A stretch of DNA of 64,000 bases from DATARH01 sp963734125. GTDB taxonomy: Bacteria; Pseudomonadota; Alphaproteobacteria; ATCC43930; CGMCC-115725. The notes beneath the pieces were generated by a model. It did not search any database. It was not told the origin of the DNA and worked only from the letters and a program-made list of their open reading frames with translations. The position numbers were made by a program, and so were the translations under genes. Where the stretch lies: positions 1 through 64,000 of the forward strand of contig CAVTGB010000049.1 of the NCBI GenBank assembly GCA_963734125.1, read 5' to 3'. Positions 53,701 to 62,470 of the stretch are shown here, in pieces (the first letter of the stretch is position 1; each line of letters opens with the position of its first letter).

Positions 53701-54412
53701 GACAACTTCAACTCGCCGCCGGCGGTGACGCGCGCGGCGGTGCTGTATGTGTTCCGCTGCCTGGTCGGCAGACGATATCCCGCTCAACGACGGCTGCCTG
53801 AAGCCGATCCGGCTGGTGATCCCGCCGGGCACGTTCCTCTCGCCCGAGCCGGGGGCGGCGGTGGTCGCCGGCAACACCGAGGTCTCGCAGGCCACGTGCA
53901 ACGCGCTCTTCGGCGCGCTGGGGTCGATCGCCTGCAGCCAGGCGACGATGAACAACTTCATCTTCGGCGACGCGACGCGGCAGTACTACGAGACGATCTG
54001 CGGCGGCACCGGCGCCGGGCCGGGATTCGACGGCACCGCCGCCGTCCACACGCACATGACCAACACGCGGATGACCGATCCCGAGGTGCTGGAGCTGCGC
54101 TATCCGGTGCGGCTGGAGGGATTTCTGATCCGCCGCGGCTCCGGCGGTGCCGGAAGCTGGCGCGGCGGCGACGGCGCGGTGCGGCGCATCCGCTTTCTGG
54201 AGCCGATGACCGCGGTGATCGTCTCGTCGCGCCGCAACGTCGCCCCGTTCGGCCTGGACGGCGGCGACGACGGCGCGCTCGGCCGGCAATGGGTCGAACG
54301 CGCGGACGGCAGCATCCACGTGATGACCGGCACCGACCGGGCGGAACTCGCGCCAGGCGATGTCTTTGTCATCGAGACGCCGGGCGGCGGTGGTTACGGC
54401 CCCAGCGGTTAG
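50761..54412 (+). pseudogene. Fused hydantoinase A/B-type 5-oxoprolinase, many frameshifts
   Basis: Pieces in all three frames give one protein of about 1215 codons. HyuA half: FWIDRGGTFTDIVARDP at the start, GTTVATNALLERKGERT, ILSGPAGGIVGAA, GFDMGGTSTDVALY (ATPase motifs). HyuB half (from about 52860): LLELFNNLFMNVAEQTG, SVNIKERLDFSCAIFD, RGHHADIGG, NFNSPPAVTRAA, GGGGYGPSG at the end. The length equals ATP-dependent 5-oxoprolinase, which opens 5-oxoproline to glutamate, or a relative acting on hydantoins. At least fifteen one-base indels occur between 50930 and 53780; the last 600 bases are clean. Each piece is well conserved, so this is either very recent decay or poor consensus. Confidence 0.85.
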
Positions 54413-54553
54413 AGCGAAATCTGTTTCGGTTGAAGCATCAAAAATATACCCCTCCCGCGCCACCGGACGGCCGGCCCTTGCGGGCCGTTCCCGGGGGTGA
54501 CCCGCAAGTCCACGTCTTTGTTGGCGTCAAGCACGAGGTTTGAGGGCAGGGCG

Positions 54554-55293
54554 ATGAATGGAGGCCAGATCGGGCGTTCGCTGCGCCGTCTCGAAGACCG
54601 CAGGTTTCTGACCGGGGCGGGGCGCTATGTCGACGACGTCAACCTGACCGGCCAGTTGCACGCCGTCGTGCTGCGCTCGCCGCACGGGCATGCAGTGATC
54701 GAGGGGATCGATGCCGCCCGCGTCATGCCGGGGGTGCGCGGCGTCTTCACCGCCGCCGATCTCGATGCGGACGGGATCGGCCCGTTGCCGTGCATCGCCC
54801 AGGTGGCGACGGTCGCACCGATCATCGTGCCGCCGCGCCGGGCACTGGCGCATACCCGCGTTCGGCATGTCGGCGATCCCGTCGCGTTCGTCGTGGCCGA
54901 GACCGGGGAGGAGGCCCGTGACGCCGCCGAGCGCGTCGCGGTCGCATACCGGCCGTTGCCCGCAGTGGTCGATGCGACGGCGGCCCTCGCCGCTGGAGCG
55001 CCGCTCTTGTGGGATGAAGCGTCGGGCAATCTATCCTACCAATTCCTGCGCGGCGACAAGCCGGCAGTCGAGGCGGCATTCGCCCGGGCCGCCCATGTCG
55101 TCGAGATCGAACTCGTCAACAACCGGTTGGTCGTCGCTCCGATCGAGCCGCGCGCCGCGATCGGCCGCTACGACGCCGCCGGCGATGCGCTCGAATTGCT
55201 GCTGACCGGCCAGGGCGTGCACAGCCTCAAGCAACAGCTTGCCGATGCGGTGTTTCACATGGCCCCTGAGCGCATCACCGTGCGCGCGCCCGA
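54554..55293 (+). pseudogene. Xanthine dehydrogenase-family molybdopterin-binding subunit, 3' truncated
   Basis: ATG 54554 (GAGGGCAGGG upstream) starts a typical large subunit: RRLEDRRFLTGAGRYVDDV, LHAVVLRSPHGHA, RVMPGVRGVFTAADLD, HVGDPVAFVVAETGEEARDAAE. The frame is clean to AVFHMAPERITVRAP, where intact proteins continue with DVGGGFG; here similarity stops near 55290. Only the first ~245 of about 760 residues remain, covering the hammerhead domain and the start of the cofactor domain. The sequence then joins an AMP-ligase fragment on the other strand. The small FAD and 2Fe-2S subunits are absent, so the gene is dead or the contig is chimeric here. Confidence 0.85.
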
Positions 55294-55439
55294 GTCAGCC
55301 CGCTGGCGCGCAACAGATGTGCCAGCCGGTTACTGCGGCGCTCTAATTCGCCATACGTCAGGATCTCGCCGCTTCCCGCCATGATGATGGCCGGCTGGTC
55401 CGCCCGCAGTCCGGCATGCTCGCCCGGATCCCCGCTCAC
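55290..55439 (-). pseudogene. Acyl-CoA synthetase/AMP-binding enzyme, N-terminal fragment
   Basis: Read on the minus strand from GTG 55439, the sequence gives about 49 residues with LRADQPAIIMAGSGEILTYG and ELERRSNRLAHLLRASGL, the usual start of long-chain acyl-CoA synthetases. It ends at the junction near 55290, where the molybdopterin hydroxylase fragment begins. No AMP-binding core follows. Two unrelated genes truncated at one point imply a deletion, an inversion breakpoint or an assembly join. Confidence 0.6.
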
Positions 55440-55684
55440 TCCGCGGCAGATCAGATCCGCGTTCGGGTGACAGGAACAAATCGCTGAACAGCTGTCAATC
55501 GGGGGCGATCAGCCTGTGCTTCAGGCAATGCACCATGAGCGCCCCTGTCGCTATCCTGGAAGCCGCTGACGCTCGCGGGCGCTGCGATCGCAAGACCGCT
55601 CTCTTCCGACGACGACTGCGCCGTCGCCGCGCGCAACGATGACTCTCAGCCTTCCTAACCGAGCATCGTCGTCGCGGATGACCC
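55440..55684. other. Intergenic stretch, no convincing gene
   Basis: Lies upstream of the acyl-CoA synthetase fragment. It should carry that gene's former promoter on the minus strand. Open frames are short and without motifs. The sequence becomes AT-richer to the right, leading into the TATAAT and terminator described separately. Confidence 0.35.
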
Positions 55685-55696
55685 TATAATGATGCC

Positions 55697-55812
55697 GCGT
55701 ATGAGCACAAATTTCGGATACGTGGTTATTCAGCTCATGCGTCAATTTCTATATCAAAGAATGAAACTCAAAGCATGGCAACGACGATTGCCATTCTTTA
55801 TTTTAATTTTTC
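55697..55812 (+). ncRNA. Candidate small RNA with own promoter and terminator
   Basis: A TATAAT at 55685-55690 (no clear -35 box) is followed about 85 bases later by an intrinsic terminator at 55775-55812. No open frame of note lies between. A short transcript from about 55697 would fit an intergenic small RNA. This is inference from signals only. Confidence 0.25.
55775..55812 (+). terminator. Rho-independent terminator
   Basis: ATGGCAA (55775-55781) pairs with TTGCCAT (55788-55794) over a CGACGA loop and is followed by a T-rich tail (TCTTTATTTTAATTTTT). It is unusually AT-rich for this window. No + strand gene ends just before it. Confidence 0.65.
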
Positions 55813-55940
55813 TGAGTATTTTCCGATGGCTGACATTAGAGGGATAGATCTCTAGATACGGCACATCGTCATCTGGTCGCTGAAAAGCGGCGCAGCGGCG
55901 ATTTCACCACTCGTTGCCAAACTCCTGAAAGGGTATCGCC

Positions 55941-56441
55941 ATGTCATCTTTCACCCGCCCGATTGCCGGGTCCGCGCCTTTCCTGCGCTCGGTTGCGATC
56001 GCCGCGCTGCTCGGCGCCACGATGCTCGCCACCCCGCTCGCCGCGGCGCGTGCCGAGCAGGCCGTTACCGCCCCAGGCCCGGCCGCCGCGGCCGCAACCG
56101 AGACCAAGGGGGAGACCGTCGAGCAGCGCATCACCAGCCTGCATGCGGCGCTCAAGATCACCCCGAACCAGGACGCGAAATGGAACGCCGTCGCCCAGGC
56201 GATGCGCGAGAACGCGGCCACGATGGACAAGCTGATCGCGTCCAATCGGACCACGGCGCCGCAAAACAAGACCGCGGTCGCGGATCTGAAAACCTACCAG
56301 CAATTCGCCCAAGCGCACGTCGACGGGCTGAAGAACCTGATCGGGTCTTTCACCACGCTTTACGACGCGATGACCGACGCCCAGAAGAAGAACGCCGATG
56401 AGGTGTTCACAGCCAGGCAGACCGCTCGGTTGCACGGTTAA
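55941..56441 (+). CDS. Spy/CpxP-like LTXXQ-motif periplasmic protein
   Basis: A 166-residue secreted protein. The signal peptide ends near AAARAEQ (residues about 36-40). The mature part is helical with EQRITSLHAALKITPNQDAK, which fits the LTXXQ family pattern (ITPNQ), and a second helix pair, AMTDAQKKNADEVF. Related Spy and CpxP proteins are periplasmic chaperones or stress sensors. AAAGGG precedes the ATG. It opens a run of envelope/stress genes. Confidence 0.75.
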   Translation: MSSFTRPIAGSAPFLRSVAIAALLGATMLATPLAAARAEQAVTAPGPAAAAATETKGETVEQRITSLHAALKITPNQDAKWNAVAQAMRENAATMDKLIASNRTTAPQNKTAVADLKTYQQFAQAHVDGLKNLIGSFTTLYDAMTDAQKKNADEVFTARQTARLHG

Positions 56442-56499
56442 GTGGGGCTAGCGAGCGCGCTGCGCGATCGTGACACCACGCTCTTGAAAGGAGGTCGCT

Positions 56500-56802
56500 A
56501 TGACCCGGATTATCGACACCACATCGAAACGCCGCCTATCGGCAAGGCTGGCGGCAGGGATCGCGATCTCAGCGATCTTCGCCCTCGGGACTTTCGCCGG
56601 AACGGCCAGCGCGCGTGACCGTGACGACGGTGGTCGCCACGGTGGCGGCGGCTGGAGCGGCGGGTATTATGCCGCCCCGCCGGTGGTCTACGGCTCGACC
56701 TATGGCTATGGCTACTACGGCTCGCCCTACTATGCCCCGCCGGTAGTCTACGGCCCGGGCGTCGGCGTCAGCCTGCCGGGGATCAATATCGGCATTCGCT
56801 GA
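56500..56802 (+). CDS. Secreted Gly/Tyr-rich small protein
   Basis: A 100-residue exported protein with a perfect AAAGGAGG before ATG 56500. The signal peptide covers about residues 11-38 (LAAGIAISAIFALGTFAGTASA). The mature part is low complexity: HGGGGWSGGYY, then repeated APPVVYG and YGYGYYGSPYY units. Such proteins are common in alphaproteobacteria and may coat the envelope or bind ligands, but no activity is known. A perfect hairpin terminator follows. Confidence 0.75.
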   Translation: MTRIIDTTSKRRLSARLAAGIAISAIFALGTFAGTASARDRDDGGRHGGGGWSGGYYAAPPVVYGSTYGYGYYGSPYYAPPVVYGPGVGVSLPGINIGIR

Positions 56803-56822
56803 GCCCGCCCTTCCGCAATGGC

Positions 56823-56848
56823 AACGGCCGGCATTGCTGCCGGCCGTT
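56823..56848 (+). terminator. Perfect 11-bp hairpin
   Basis: AACGGCCGGCA (56823-56833) pairs with TGCCGGCCGTT (56838-56848) around TTGC, 20 bases after the Gly/Tyr-rich gene. There is no T tract. Confidence 0.7.
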
Positions 56849-56875
56849 CAGCCGCGGCGCTTGTCGGAATTCCCG

Positions 56876-57045
56876 AAATCTTGCCACGGTTTTGCTGATC
56901 CTCCCGTTCGGGGGCGGCTTCGGCTACTTCCGCGGGCGGCTATGATAGCCGGGGCGGCGGGTATGGCATCGGCGGCGGATTGGGACTTGTCCTCGTGGTA
57001 CTGCTGATCGTGCGGCTGGCCCGCGGCCGTTCCGCCGGCTTCTAG
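56876..57045 (+). pseudogene. Small DUF3309-like membrane protein gene, frameshifted
   Basis: One frame gives TVLLILPFGGGFGYFRGR and then stops; the other continues with GYDSRGGGYGIGGGLGLVLVVLLIVRLARG to the TAG at 57043. Joined, they resemble the tiny one-helix Gly/Tyr-rich DUF3309 proteins (about 50 residues) of alphaproteobacteria. A shift near 56938 breaks it, and no clear start codon is visible. Low confidence. Confidence 0.4.
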
Positions 57046-57071
57046 CGCTGAGCTCAAATGGGGTGATGCCG

Positions 57072-57239
57072 ATGCTTCAGACTTTCAATATGTTGATGGT
57101 GCAGCCACTCGCCGCGTTGCTTGCAGGGATATTGATCCTGGTCATGCCGCGAATCTTGAATTTTGTGGTCGCGATCTACCTCATCTTCATCGGTGTGACC
57201 GGGTTATGGCCGCACCTGCTGACCAGCCTGCATCACTGA
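57072..57239 (+). CDS. DUF3096-like small membrane protein
   Basis: A 55-residue protein from ATG 57072 (GGGGTG 8 nt upstream). It has the DUF3096 pattern: PLAALLAGILILVMPRILNF, then a second helix VVAIYLIFIGVTGL, ending LLTSLHH. Two membrane helices fill nearly the whole protein. It is very short, so easily overlooked. The family is common in proteobacteria near stress and envelope genes and is of unknown function. Confidence 0.8.
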   Translation: MLQTFNMLMVQPLAALLAGILILVMPRILNFVVAIYLIFIGVTGLWPHLLTSLHH

Positions 57240-57511
57240 ACCGCCCGAGAGACGCCACCGCAGGCCTCGCATCCGCGGGGTCTGCCGCGCCGGACAATAT
57301 TCCCCGCGCCGATCCCGAAGAGAGCGCGGTCCGCGCCTGCCACAATTGCAGAAGCGGGCGCTCACCAGGGCGTTTATCCAGATCGCGCGGCCTCGCACCT
57401 CTAGGTAATTTCCGAGGCTGCCTTCGACCACATGCTCGTTCCATATTATTTAACTTGAGGCGGGTCTGGTAAAATCATTTGCCGGAGCCGCCGAACAGAA
57501 AAGGCTCCCCA

Positions 57512-57823
57512 ATGAAATCGAACAATCGACTTATCTCTGGTCTCGCCTTTGCGGCTGTTTGCCTGACAGCGATCGCCGTCGCGCCGGCCGCGCGCGCCGA
57601 GATGAACGCGAGCGGGGCCCAGGTGATCACCAACGGACCGCAGACCGACCAGGGCGATGCGCGCGGCGCTCTGTCAGGTCAGGCGAACGTGCGCGACAGC
57701 GCTCGCTACGAGGCGCTGGTGCACTCGAACCCCAATTTCCGTGCGGTTCGCGAACGCAAGGAGTGCGGCCCGATCGGCGATCCGCAGATGCACGCCAGTT
57801 GCGTCGCCAGCTTCGGCAGATAG
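57512..57823 (+). CDS. Small secreted protein, function unknown
   Basis: A 103-residue product from ATG 57512. The signal peptide is LAFAAVCLTAIAVAPAARA, cleaved before EMNASG. The mature part of about 73 residues is polar, with two cysteines (ECGPIGDPQMHASC) that could form a disulfide in the periplasm. I do not recognise the family. The 272 bases before it hold no gene; AAGG lies upstream of the start. Confidence 0.65.
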   Translation: MKSNNRLISGLAFAAVCLTAIAVAPAARAEMNASGAQVITNGPQTDQGDARGALSGQANVRDSARYEALVHSNPNFRAVRERKECGPIGDPQMHASCVASFGR

Positions 57824-57835
57824 GCACCTGTGGAT

Positions 57836-57862
57836 GGAACGCCATGACCGTGTGCAAGCGTT
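57836..57862 (+). promoter_or_regulatory. Possible EcfG-type stress promoter
   Basis: GGAAC (57836-57840) and CGTT (57859-57862) are separated by 18 bases, upstream of the DUF3300 gene. The general stress sigma factor EcfG of alphaproteobacteria uses GGAAC and CGTT with 16-17 bases between, so the spacing here is one base long. Weak evidence. Confidence 0.2.
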
Positions 57863-57985
57863 ATCCGGTCATGACGCGGCACTTCCTTCGGCTGCCGCGG
57901 ACCGGCGAGCAACGGGCCTGTCGTCCGTGAGTGCACTTTATCGACCCGCCCGATGCGGGAGCCTACCCTGGTGGAGGACCGGACC

Positions 57986-59287
57986 ATGAATTTTCGCTTT
58001 ACGACGATGACGGCAGTTGTCGCGTTGATGTTGTTCGCGCCGGTTGGCGGCTACGCGCAAGACGCTCCGGCCACGCCGCCGGGCGCCGCCGCCGCGCAAG
58101 ACACCCCGGCCGCGTCTCCGGCCCCGGCTGCCGCACAGGACAACGCGGCCGCGCCTCCGGGCGCCGCCGCCGAGAACGTCGCGGCGACGCCTCCGGGCAC
58201 GGTCGCGCCGTCGGCTGTCGACACAAAATCGGTTACCTATACCCAGCAGCAATTGGATCAGATGCTGGCGCCGATCGCGCTCTACCCCGATCAGCTGATG
58301 TCGCAAATTCTGATGGCGTCGACCTTTCCGCTGCAGATCGTCGAAGCGGCGCGCTGGCTCGAAAATCCAAGGAACGCCGCGCTCAAGGGCGACGCGCTCG
58401 TCAGCGCCCTGCAGCCGATGAATTGGGACCCGAGCGTCAAGTCGGTTACGGCGTTCCCGGCGATCGTCAAGCTGCTCAACAAGAACCTCGACTGGACCAA
58501 TTCCCTGGGCGTCGCCTTTACCCATCAACAAAGCGACGTCATGGCGCAGATCCAGTTCCTGCGCCACCAGGCACAGGACGCCGGGAACCTCAAATCGAAC
58601 GACAAGATCGTGTGCCGGAACGACGGGTCCAACATCGTGATCGCGTCGGCCAACCCGCGCGCCGTCTATGCGCCCTATTACAACCCGGCCGTGGTCTATG
58701 GCACCTGGCCATGGGCGGCCTATCCCCCGGTCTACTTTGCGCCCAGCTATTTCGGGATCGGCCCCATCGGGTTCGGGGTCGCCTGGGGCTGGGGTTCGGC
58801 GTGGCCGATCGTGCCGGCCTTCTGGGGCTGGTATGGGATGAATTGGGGAATGGGCGGCGGCATCTTCATCAATGGCGGCGGCTATAGCCAAATCGCCTAC
58901 GGCCACGCCGCCTGGGGCGGCGGCAACTGGCAGCATCCCGGCGGCGCCATCGCTCATGGCGGCTTCACGCGTGGCGTCGGCAGCACTGGCGGCGCAGCGA
59001 CCACGAGGATCGGGCGCACCTCTGCTGCCCACGCAGGTTTCGCCGGCACGCATGCCGGTGGAGCGCGTGCCGGTGGCGGCCATGCCAGTGCGACTCACTA
59101 CACCGCCCATGCCGGTGGCGGCCATGCCGGCGCGGCTCACTACACCGCCCATGCCGGTGGCGGCCATGCCGGCGCGGCTCACGCCACTGGTGGAGCTCAT
59201 GCCGGTGGCAGTGGCGGTGGTCACGGTGGCGGTGGCGGCCATGCCGGCGGCGGTGGCGGCGGTCACGGCGGCGGCCATCGCGGTTAA
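57986..59287 (+). CDS. DUF3300 domain-containing secreted protein with Gly/His repeats
   Basis: From ATG 57986 (GGAGG 8 nt upstream) a 433-residue exported protein. A signal peptide (TAVVALMLFAPVGGYAQ) is followed by a linker of Ala/Pro repeats. The DUF3300 domain has LDQMLAPIALYPDQLMSQIL, EAARWLENPRN and YAPYYNPAVVYGTWPW. A Trp/Gly-rich stretch (GFGVAWGWGSAWPIVPAFWG) and a long Gly/Ala/His tail with 14-residue repeats follow. Family members are envelope proteins of unknown role. The His-rich tail could bind metals. Confidence 0.88.
   Translation: MNFRFTTMTAVVALMLFAPVGGYAQDAPATPPGAAAAQDTPAASPAPAAAQDNAAAPPGAAAENVAATPPGTVAPSAVDTKSVTYTQQQLDQMLAPIALYPDQLMSQILMASTFPLQIVEAARWLENPRNAALKGDALVSALQPMNWDPSVKSVTAFPAIVKLLNKNLDWTNSLGVAFTHQQSDVMAQIQFLRHQAQDAGNLKSNDKIVCRNDGSNIVIASANPRAVYAPYYNPAVVYGTWPWAAYPPVYFAPSYFGIGPIGFGVAWGWGSAWPIVPAFWGWYGMNWGMGGGIFINGGGYSQIAYGHAAWGGGNWQHPGGAIAHGGFTRGVGSTGGAATTRIGRTSAAHAGFAGTHAGGARAGGGHASATHYTAHAGGGHAGAAHYTAHAGGGHAGAAHATGGAHAGGSGGGHGGGGGHAGGGGGGHGGGHRG
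59069..59194 (+). repeat. 42-base tandem repeat within the DUF3300 gene
   Basis: Units starting at 59069, 59111 and 59153 encode AGGGHAGAAHYTAH-like 14-residue blocks; the third diverges in its last part. Copies 1 and 2 differ at only a few bases, so copy number may vary between strains. Confidence 0.8.
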
Positions 59288-59369
59288 CACTGCAGATCAC
59301 ATCATTCGCTAACCCTCCCATGCCGGATTGCGCGGACACTCGCAACCGCATGGGGCCAAGGAGATTGTC

Positions 59370-59540
59370 ATGGATAAGGATCGGATCGCCGGCGCGGCGA
59401 AGCAGATCAAGGGCTCGATCAAGGAGACCGTCGGCAAAGCGGTCGGCGACGCCAAGCTGGAGTCTGACGGCAAGGCCGACAAGATCGCCGGCAAGGTGCA
59501 GAACGCCATCGGCGGTCTCAAGGACGCGCTGAAGGAGTAA
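59370..59540 (+). CDS. CsbD family stress protein
   Basis: A 56-residue hydrophilic protein from ATG 59370 with AAGGAG upstream. It is typical CsbD: MDKDRIAGAAKQIKGSIKE, GKADKIAGKVQNAIGGLKDA. Members are induced by general stress in many bacteria; their molecular role is unknown. It lies within the stress/envelope run and ahead of a YqjD/ElaB-like gene, a common neighbourhood. Confidence 0.92.
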   Translation: MDKDRIAGAAKQIKGSIKETVGKAVGDAKLESDGKADKIAGKVQNAIGGLKDALKE

Positions 59541-59592
59541 GAACGGTGTCGGCTGTGTTTGTCGATGAACGAGGCAACAAGTGAGAGCCGCC

Positions 59593-59874
59593 ATGGCTGA
59601 AAAAGCGAATGCCGAGATCGCCGCGCTGGAGGCCGAGATCCAGCAGCTCCGTGCCGATTTCGCCAAGCTCACCGACACGATGAGCGAGATGGCAACGAAC
59701 GGCGTCGATGGCACCGGAGAACCGTACGCTTCAGCCGAAAAGGTCTGGAGCGAAGTTCAGCGCCAGGCCGGGAGCTTGGGCCGGGAGATCGAGGAAAGAC
59801 CGATCGCCGCGGCGCTTACCGCCTTTGGCGCCGGCCTTTTCCTTGGCCGCCTCCTCACCGCGCGCCGCGGCTAG
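59593..59874 (+). CDS. DUF883 (YqjD/ElaB)-like membrane-anchored protein
   Basis: A 93-residue product from ATG 59593; an in-frame GTG at 59581 would add four residues. A coiled coil (AEIAALEAEIQQLRADFAKL) is followed by a polar linker, REIEERPIAAALTAFGAG and a short C-terminal hydrophobic anchor (FLGRLL). This is the layout of ElaB/YqjD proteins, which tether ribosomes to the inner membrane in E. coli. The next gene is YqjE-like, supporting the match. Confidence 0.75.
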   Translation: MAEKANAEIAALEAEIQQLRADFAKLTDTMSEMATNGVDGTGEPYASAEKVWSEVQRQAGSLGREIEERPIAAALTAFGAGLFLGRLLTARRG

Positions 59875-59906
59875 CCCGCCGCCGGCCGCATAGCCCTAGG
59901 GACAGC

Positions 59907-60347
59907 GTGGAGCGCATTCTCTCGCGGGCGCTGATCGCGATGGCGACAGCCTTGGCCGCCATCATCCTGGTGGCGACGGCGGCGATTTTCCTGGGCGCGG
60001 CCTTGTATCTCTACCTTGTGTCGCTGGCGGCCCCGCCGGCTGTTGCCGCATTATTCGTCGGCCTGACGGGGCTCGTGCTGGCGGGATTGATCCTCCTTGC
60101 GTTCCGCATGACCGCGCGATCCGGCCGAACACCGCGAAGGCGCGGCGACAAAGGTTCAGCGGATCCCGGCCTCGCCGACACGCTCGACGATCTTGCGGCC
60201 CGGCTCGGCAGTCGGGCGGCGCGGCAACTGACCGACCGGGCGCACGCCCACCCCTATCGCAGCTTTGCCGTGGCGCTCGTCGCCGGGTTGGCGATCGGCG
60301 GGAGCCCGGAATTGCGCGCCATGCTCGACAAGATCCTGAAGAATTAG
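59907..60347 (+). CDS. YqjE/phage-holin-like small membrane protein
   Basis: A 146-residue inner-membrane protein from GTG 59907 (AGGGACAGC upstream). Two adjacent helices (AAIILVATAAIFLGAALYLYLV and FVGLTGLVLAGLILLAF) are followed by a basic region and a C-terminal amphipathic part. The gene follows the YqjD-like one, as yqjD-yqjE does elsewhere. Its role is unknown; the holin name comes only from topology. Confidence 0.65.
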   Translation: MERILSRALIAMATALAAIILVATAAIFLGAALYLYLVSLAAPPAVAALFVGLTGLVLAGLILLAFRMTARSGRTPRRRGDKGSADPGLADTLDDLAARLGSRAARQLTDRAHAHPYRSFAVALVAGLAIGGSPELRAMLDKILKN

Positions 60348-60382
60348 GCCTGTCCGGTCGGGCGAACCGCGAGATTTCCGCG

Positions 60383-62369
60383 ATGCTCAACACCCCTCCA
60401 CCGGCCGCCGAGTTTGATCGCCCGGAGACCCCGGGCGCCGGCGCTTCGTCTAGCGGCCTGGGGACCCTGGCGGTCGGCGTCATCACCGTTGCGGCGCTCT
60501 ACCTCGGGCGGGAAGTCACTGTCCCGATGGCCCTCGCGGTCCTCCTGAGCTTTGCCCTCGGACCGCCGGTGCTGCTGCTGCGGCACTGGTACGTCAATCG
60601 CGTGGTTGCCGTTATCGCCGTGGTCGTGCTCGCCTTTACCGTGATCATCGGCGTTACCGTGTTGATCGGCAGCCAACTCGAGCGCCTGGCCGAGAACCTG
60701 CCCCAATACCAAACCAACATCACCGAGAAGATCCGTTCGCTGCGGGAGACGACAGCCAAGAGCGGAGTTATCAGCCGCGCCGCGACGATGCTGAGCAAAC
60801 TCGGCACCGAGATCACCGAGCCCAATCAGAGACCGGGCGAGAAACCGGTCGAGAAACCGGGCCGGACGGCAGCGCATCGGCCGGGCGCCCTCGCACCCGA
60901 TACCGCGCAACGGCAGCCGGTGCTGGTCGAGATCCGCCCGTCCGACGCGACCCCGATCCAGCTGATCCTGCAGGTTGTCGGGCCGCTCCTCCAGCCGCTG
61001 GCGACGGCCGGCATCGTCGTCGTCTTTGTCATCTTCTTTCTGCTGCAACGGCAGGACCTGCGCGACCGCTTTATTCGGCTCGCCGGTGCGCGCGATCTAC
61101 GGCGCACGACCCAGGCGATGGATGACGCCGCCCATCGCCTCAGCCGCTATTTCCTGATGCAGACCGGGATCAACGCCAGCTTGGGCGTATTGGTCGGCAC
61201 CGGGCTGTGGCTGATCGGGGTGCCGAACCCGGCGCTCTGGGGCATCCTCACGATGCTCTTGCGCTTCGTCCCCTATATCGGCCCGGTGATCGCCGCGGCA
61301 TTTCCGGCAGCCCTCGCCATCGCGGTCGATCCGGGATGGTCGATGCTACTGTGGGTCTGCGCGCTGTTCGCGGTTACCGAGGTGACCACCGGCCAGGTGA
61401 TCGAGCCCTGGCTCTACGGCCACAGCACCGGGCTTTCCGGCCTCGCGGTGGTGGTCGCGGCCGGGTTCTGGACGTTGCTGTGGGGGCCGGTCGGGCTCCT
61501 CCTGTCGACGCCCTTGACGATGTGCCTGGTGGTGCTCGGGCGGCATGTCGAGCATTTCCAGTTCCTCGAGGTGTTGCTCGGCGACCGGCCGCCACTGGCG
61601 CCGGAGGAGAGTTTTTATCAACGGCTGCTCGCCGGCGACCCTGACGAAGCGGCGCATCAAGCCGAAGGGTTCCTCAAGCACCACCCGCTATCCGCCTATT
61701 ATGACGAGGTCGCGATCAGGGGGCTGGCGCTGGCCCAGCTCGACGTCAATCGGGGGATGCTCGATCACGCGCACCGGGTGCGGGTCAAGGAAGCCGTCGA
61801 ATGGGTCATCGACGACCTTTCGGGGCATGGCGAAGAAGAGGCGGCCATCCCCGGACCGGATGCACCCGAGGGGGAGGCGCCATCGCCGGTTCTCTCGCCC
61901 GACGAACTTGCGCCCAGCTGGCGGGAGAAGCCGGTGCTCTGCATCGCCGGTCGCGGATCGCTCGACGAGGCGGCCGCGGCGATGCTGGCGCAACTCCTGG
62001 AGAGCCGCGGGATCGGCGCCCGCGTGGTGCCCTCGGACGCGGTTTCGGTCGCCAACCTCGCGCACCTCGATGTCGCCGGCGTACAGCTGGCGTGCCTCTC
62101 CTACCTCGAACCCGGCAGCTTCACCAATCCCCGCTACCTGGCCCGCCGGCTGCGGCGCCGGCTGCCGCGGGCGACGATCGTCGCCGGGTTCTGGACGCTG
62201 ACGGCCGAGGAGGTGGCCGGCCGGGATGCGCTCGCCGCGACCCACGCCGATTGCGTCGTCACCTCGCTGCGTGAGGCCGTGGACGAAGACCGTCGCCATC
62301 GCGCAACGAGCCGCCCACGCCGATCTCGTCGCCGGTACAGTTTACGCCGCCGCCGTCGCGCCGTTCTGA
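60383..62369 (+). CDS. AI-2E family transporter (PF01594), apparent frameshift near the C-terminus
   Basis: A multi-helix exporter/permease. The N-terminal membrane part (LAVGVITVAALYLGREVTVP, ALAVLLSFALGPPVLLLRH) and the central core (GPLLQPLATAGIVVVFVIFFLLQR, RFVPYIGPVIAAAFPAALAI) with GLSGLAVVVAAGFWTLLWGPVGLLLSTPLT match the family. A cytosolic C-terminal extension of about 230 residues follows. Near 62282 one extra base throws the frame into that of the next gene; the other frame gives TVAIAQRAAHADLVAGT and stops at 62369, a natural end. Without the correction it reads as one 1103-residue fusion. Substrate unknown. Confidence 0.85.
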
Positions 62370-62470
62370 GGGCGCGCGATCAAGCGAGGGTCCGGCCGGG
62401 TGCTTTGGGCTTGTCTGCGGCGGGCTGTGGTCTATTGAATGGGGGGCTGCTTTGGCGAAGGAGCCGTGCC

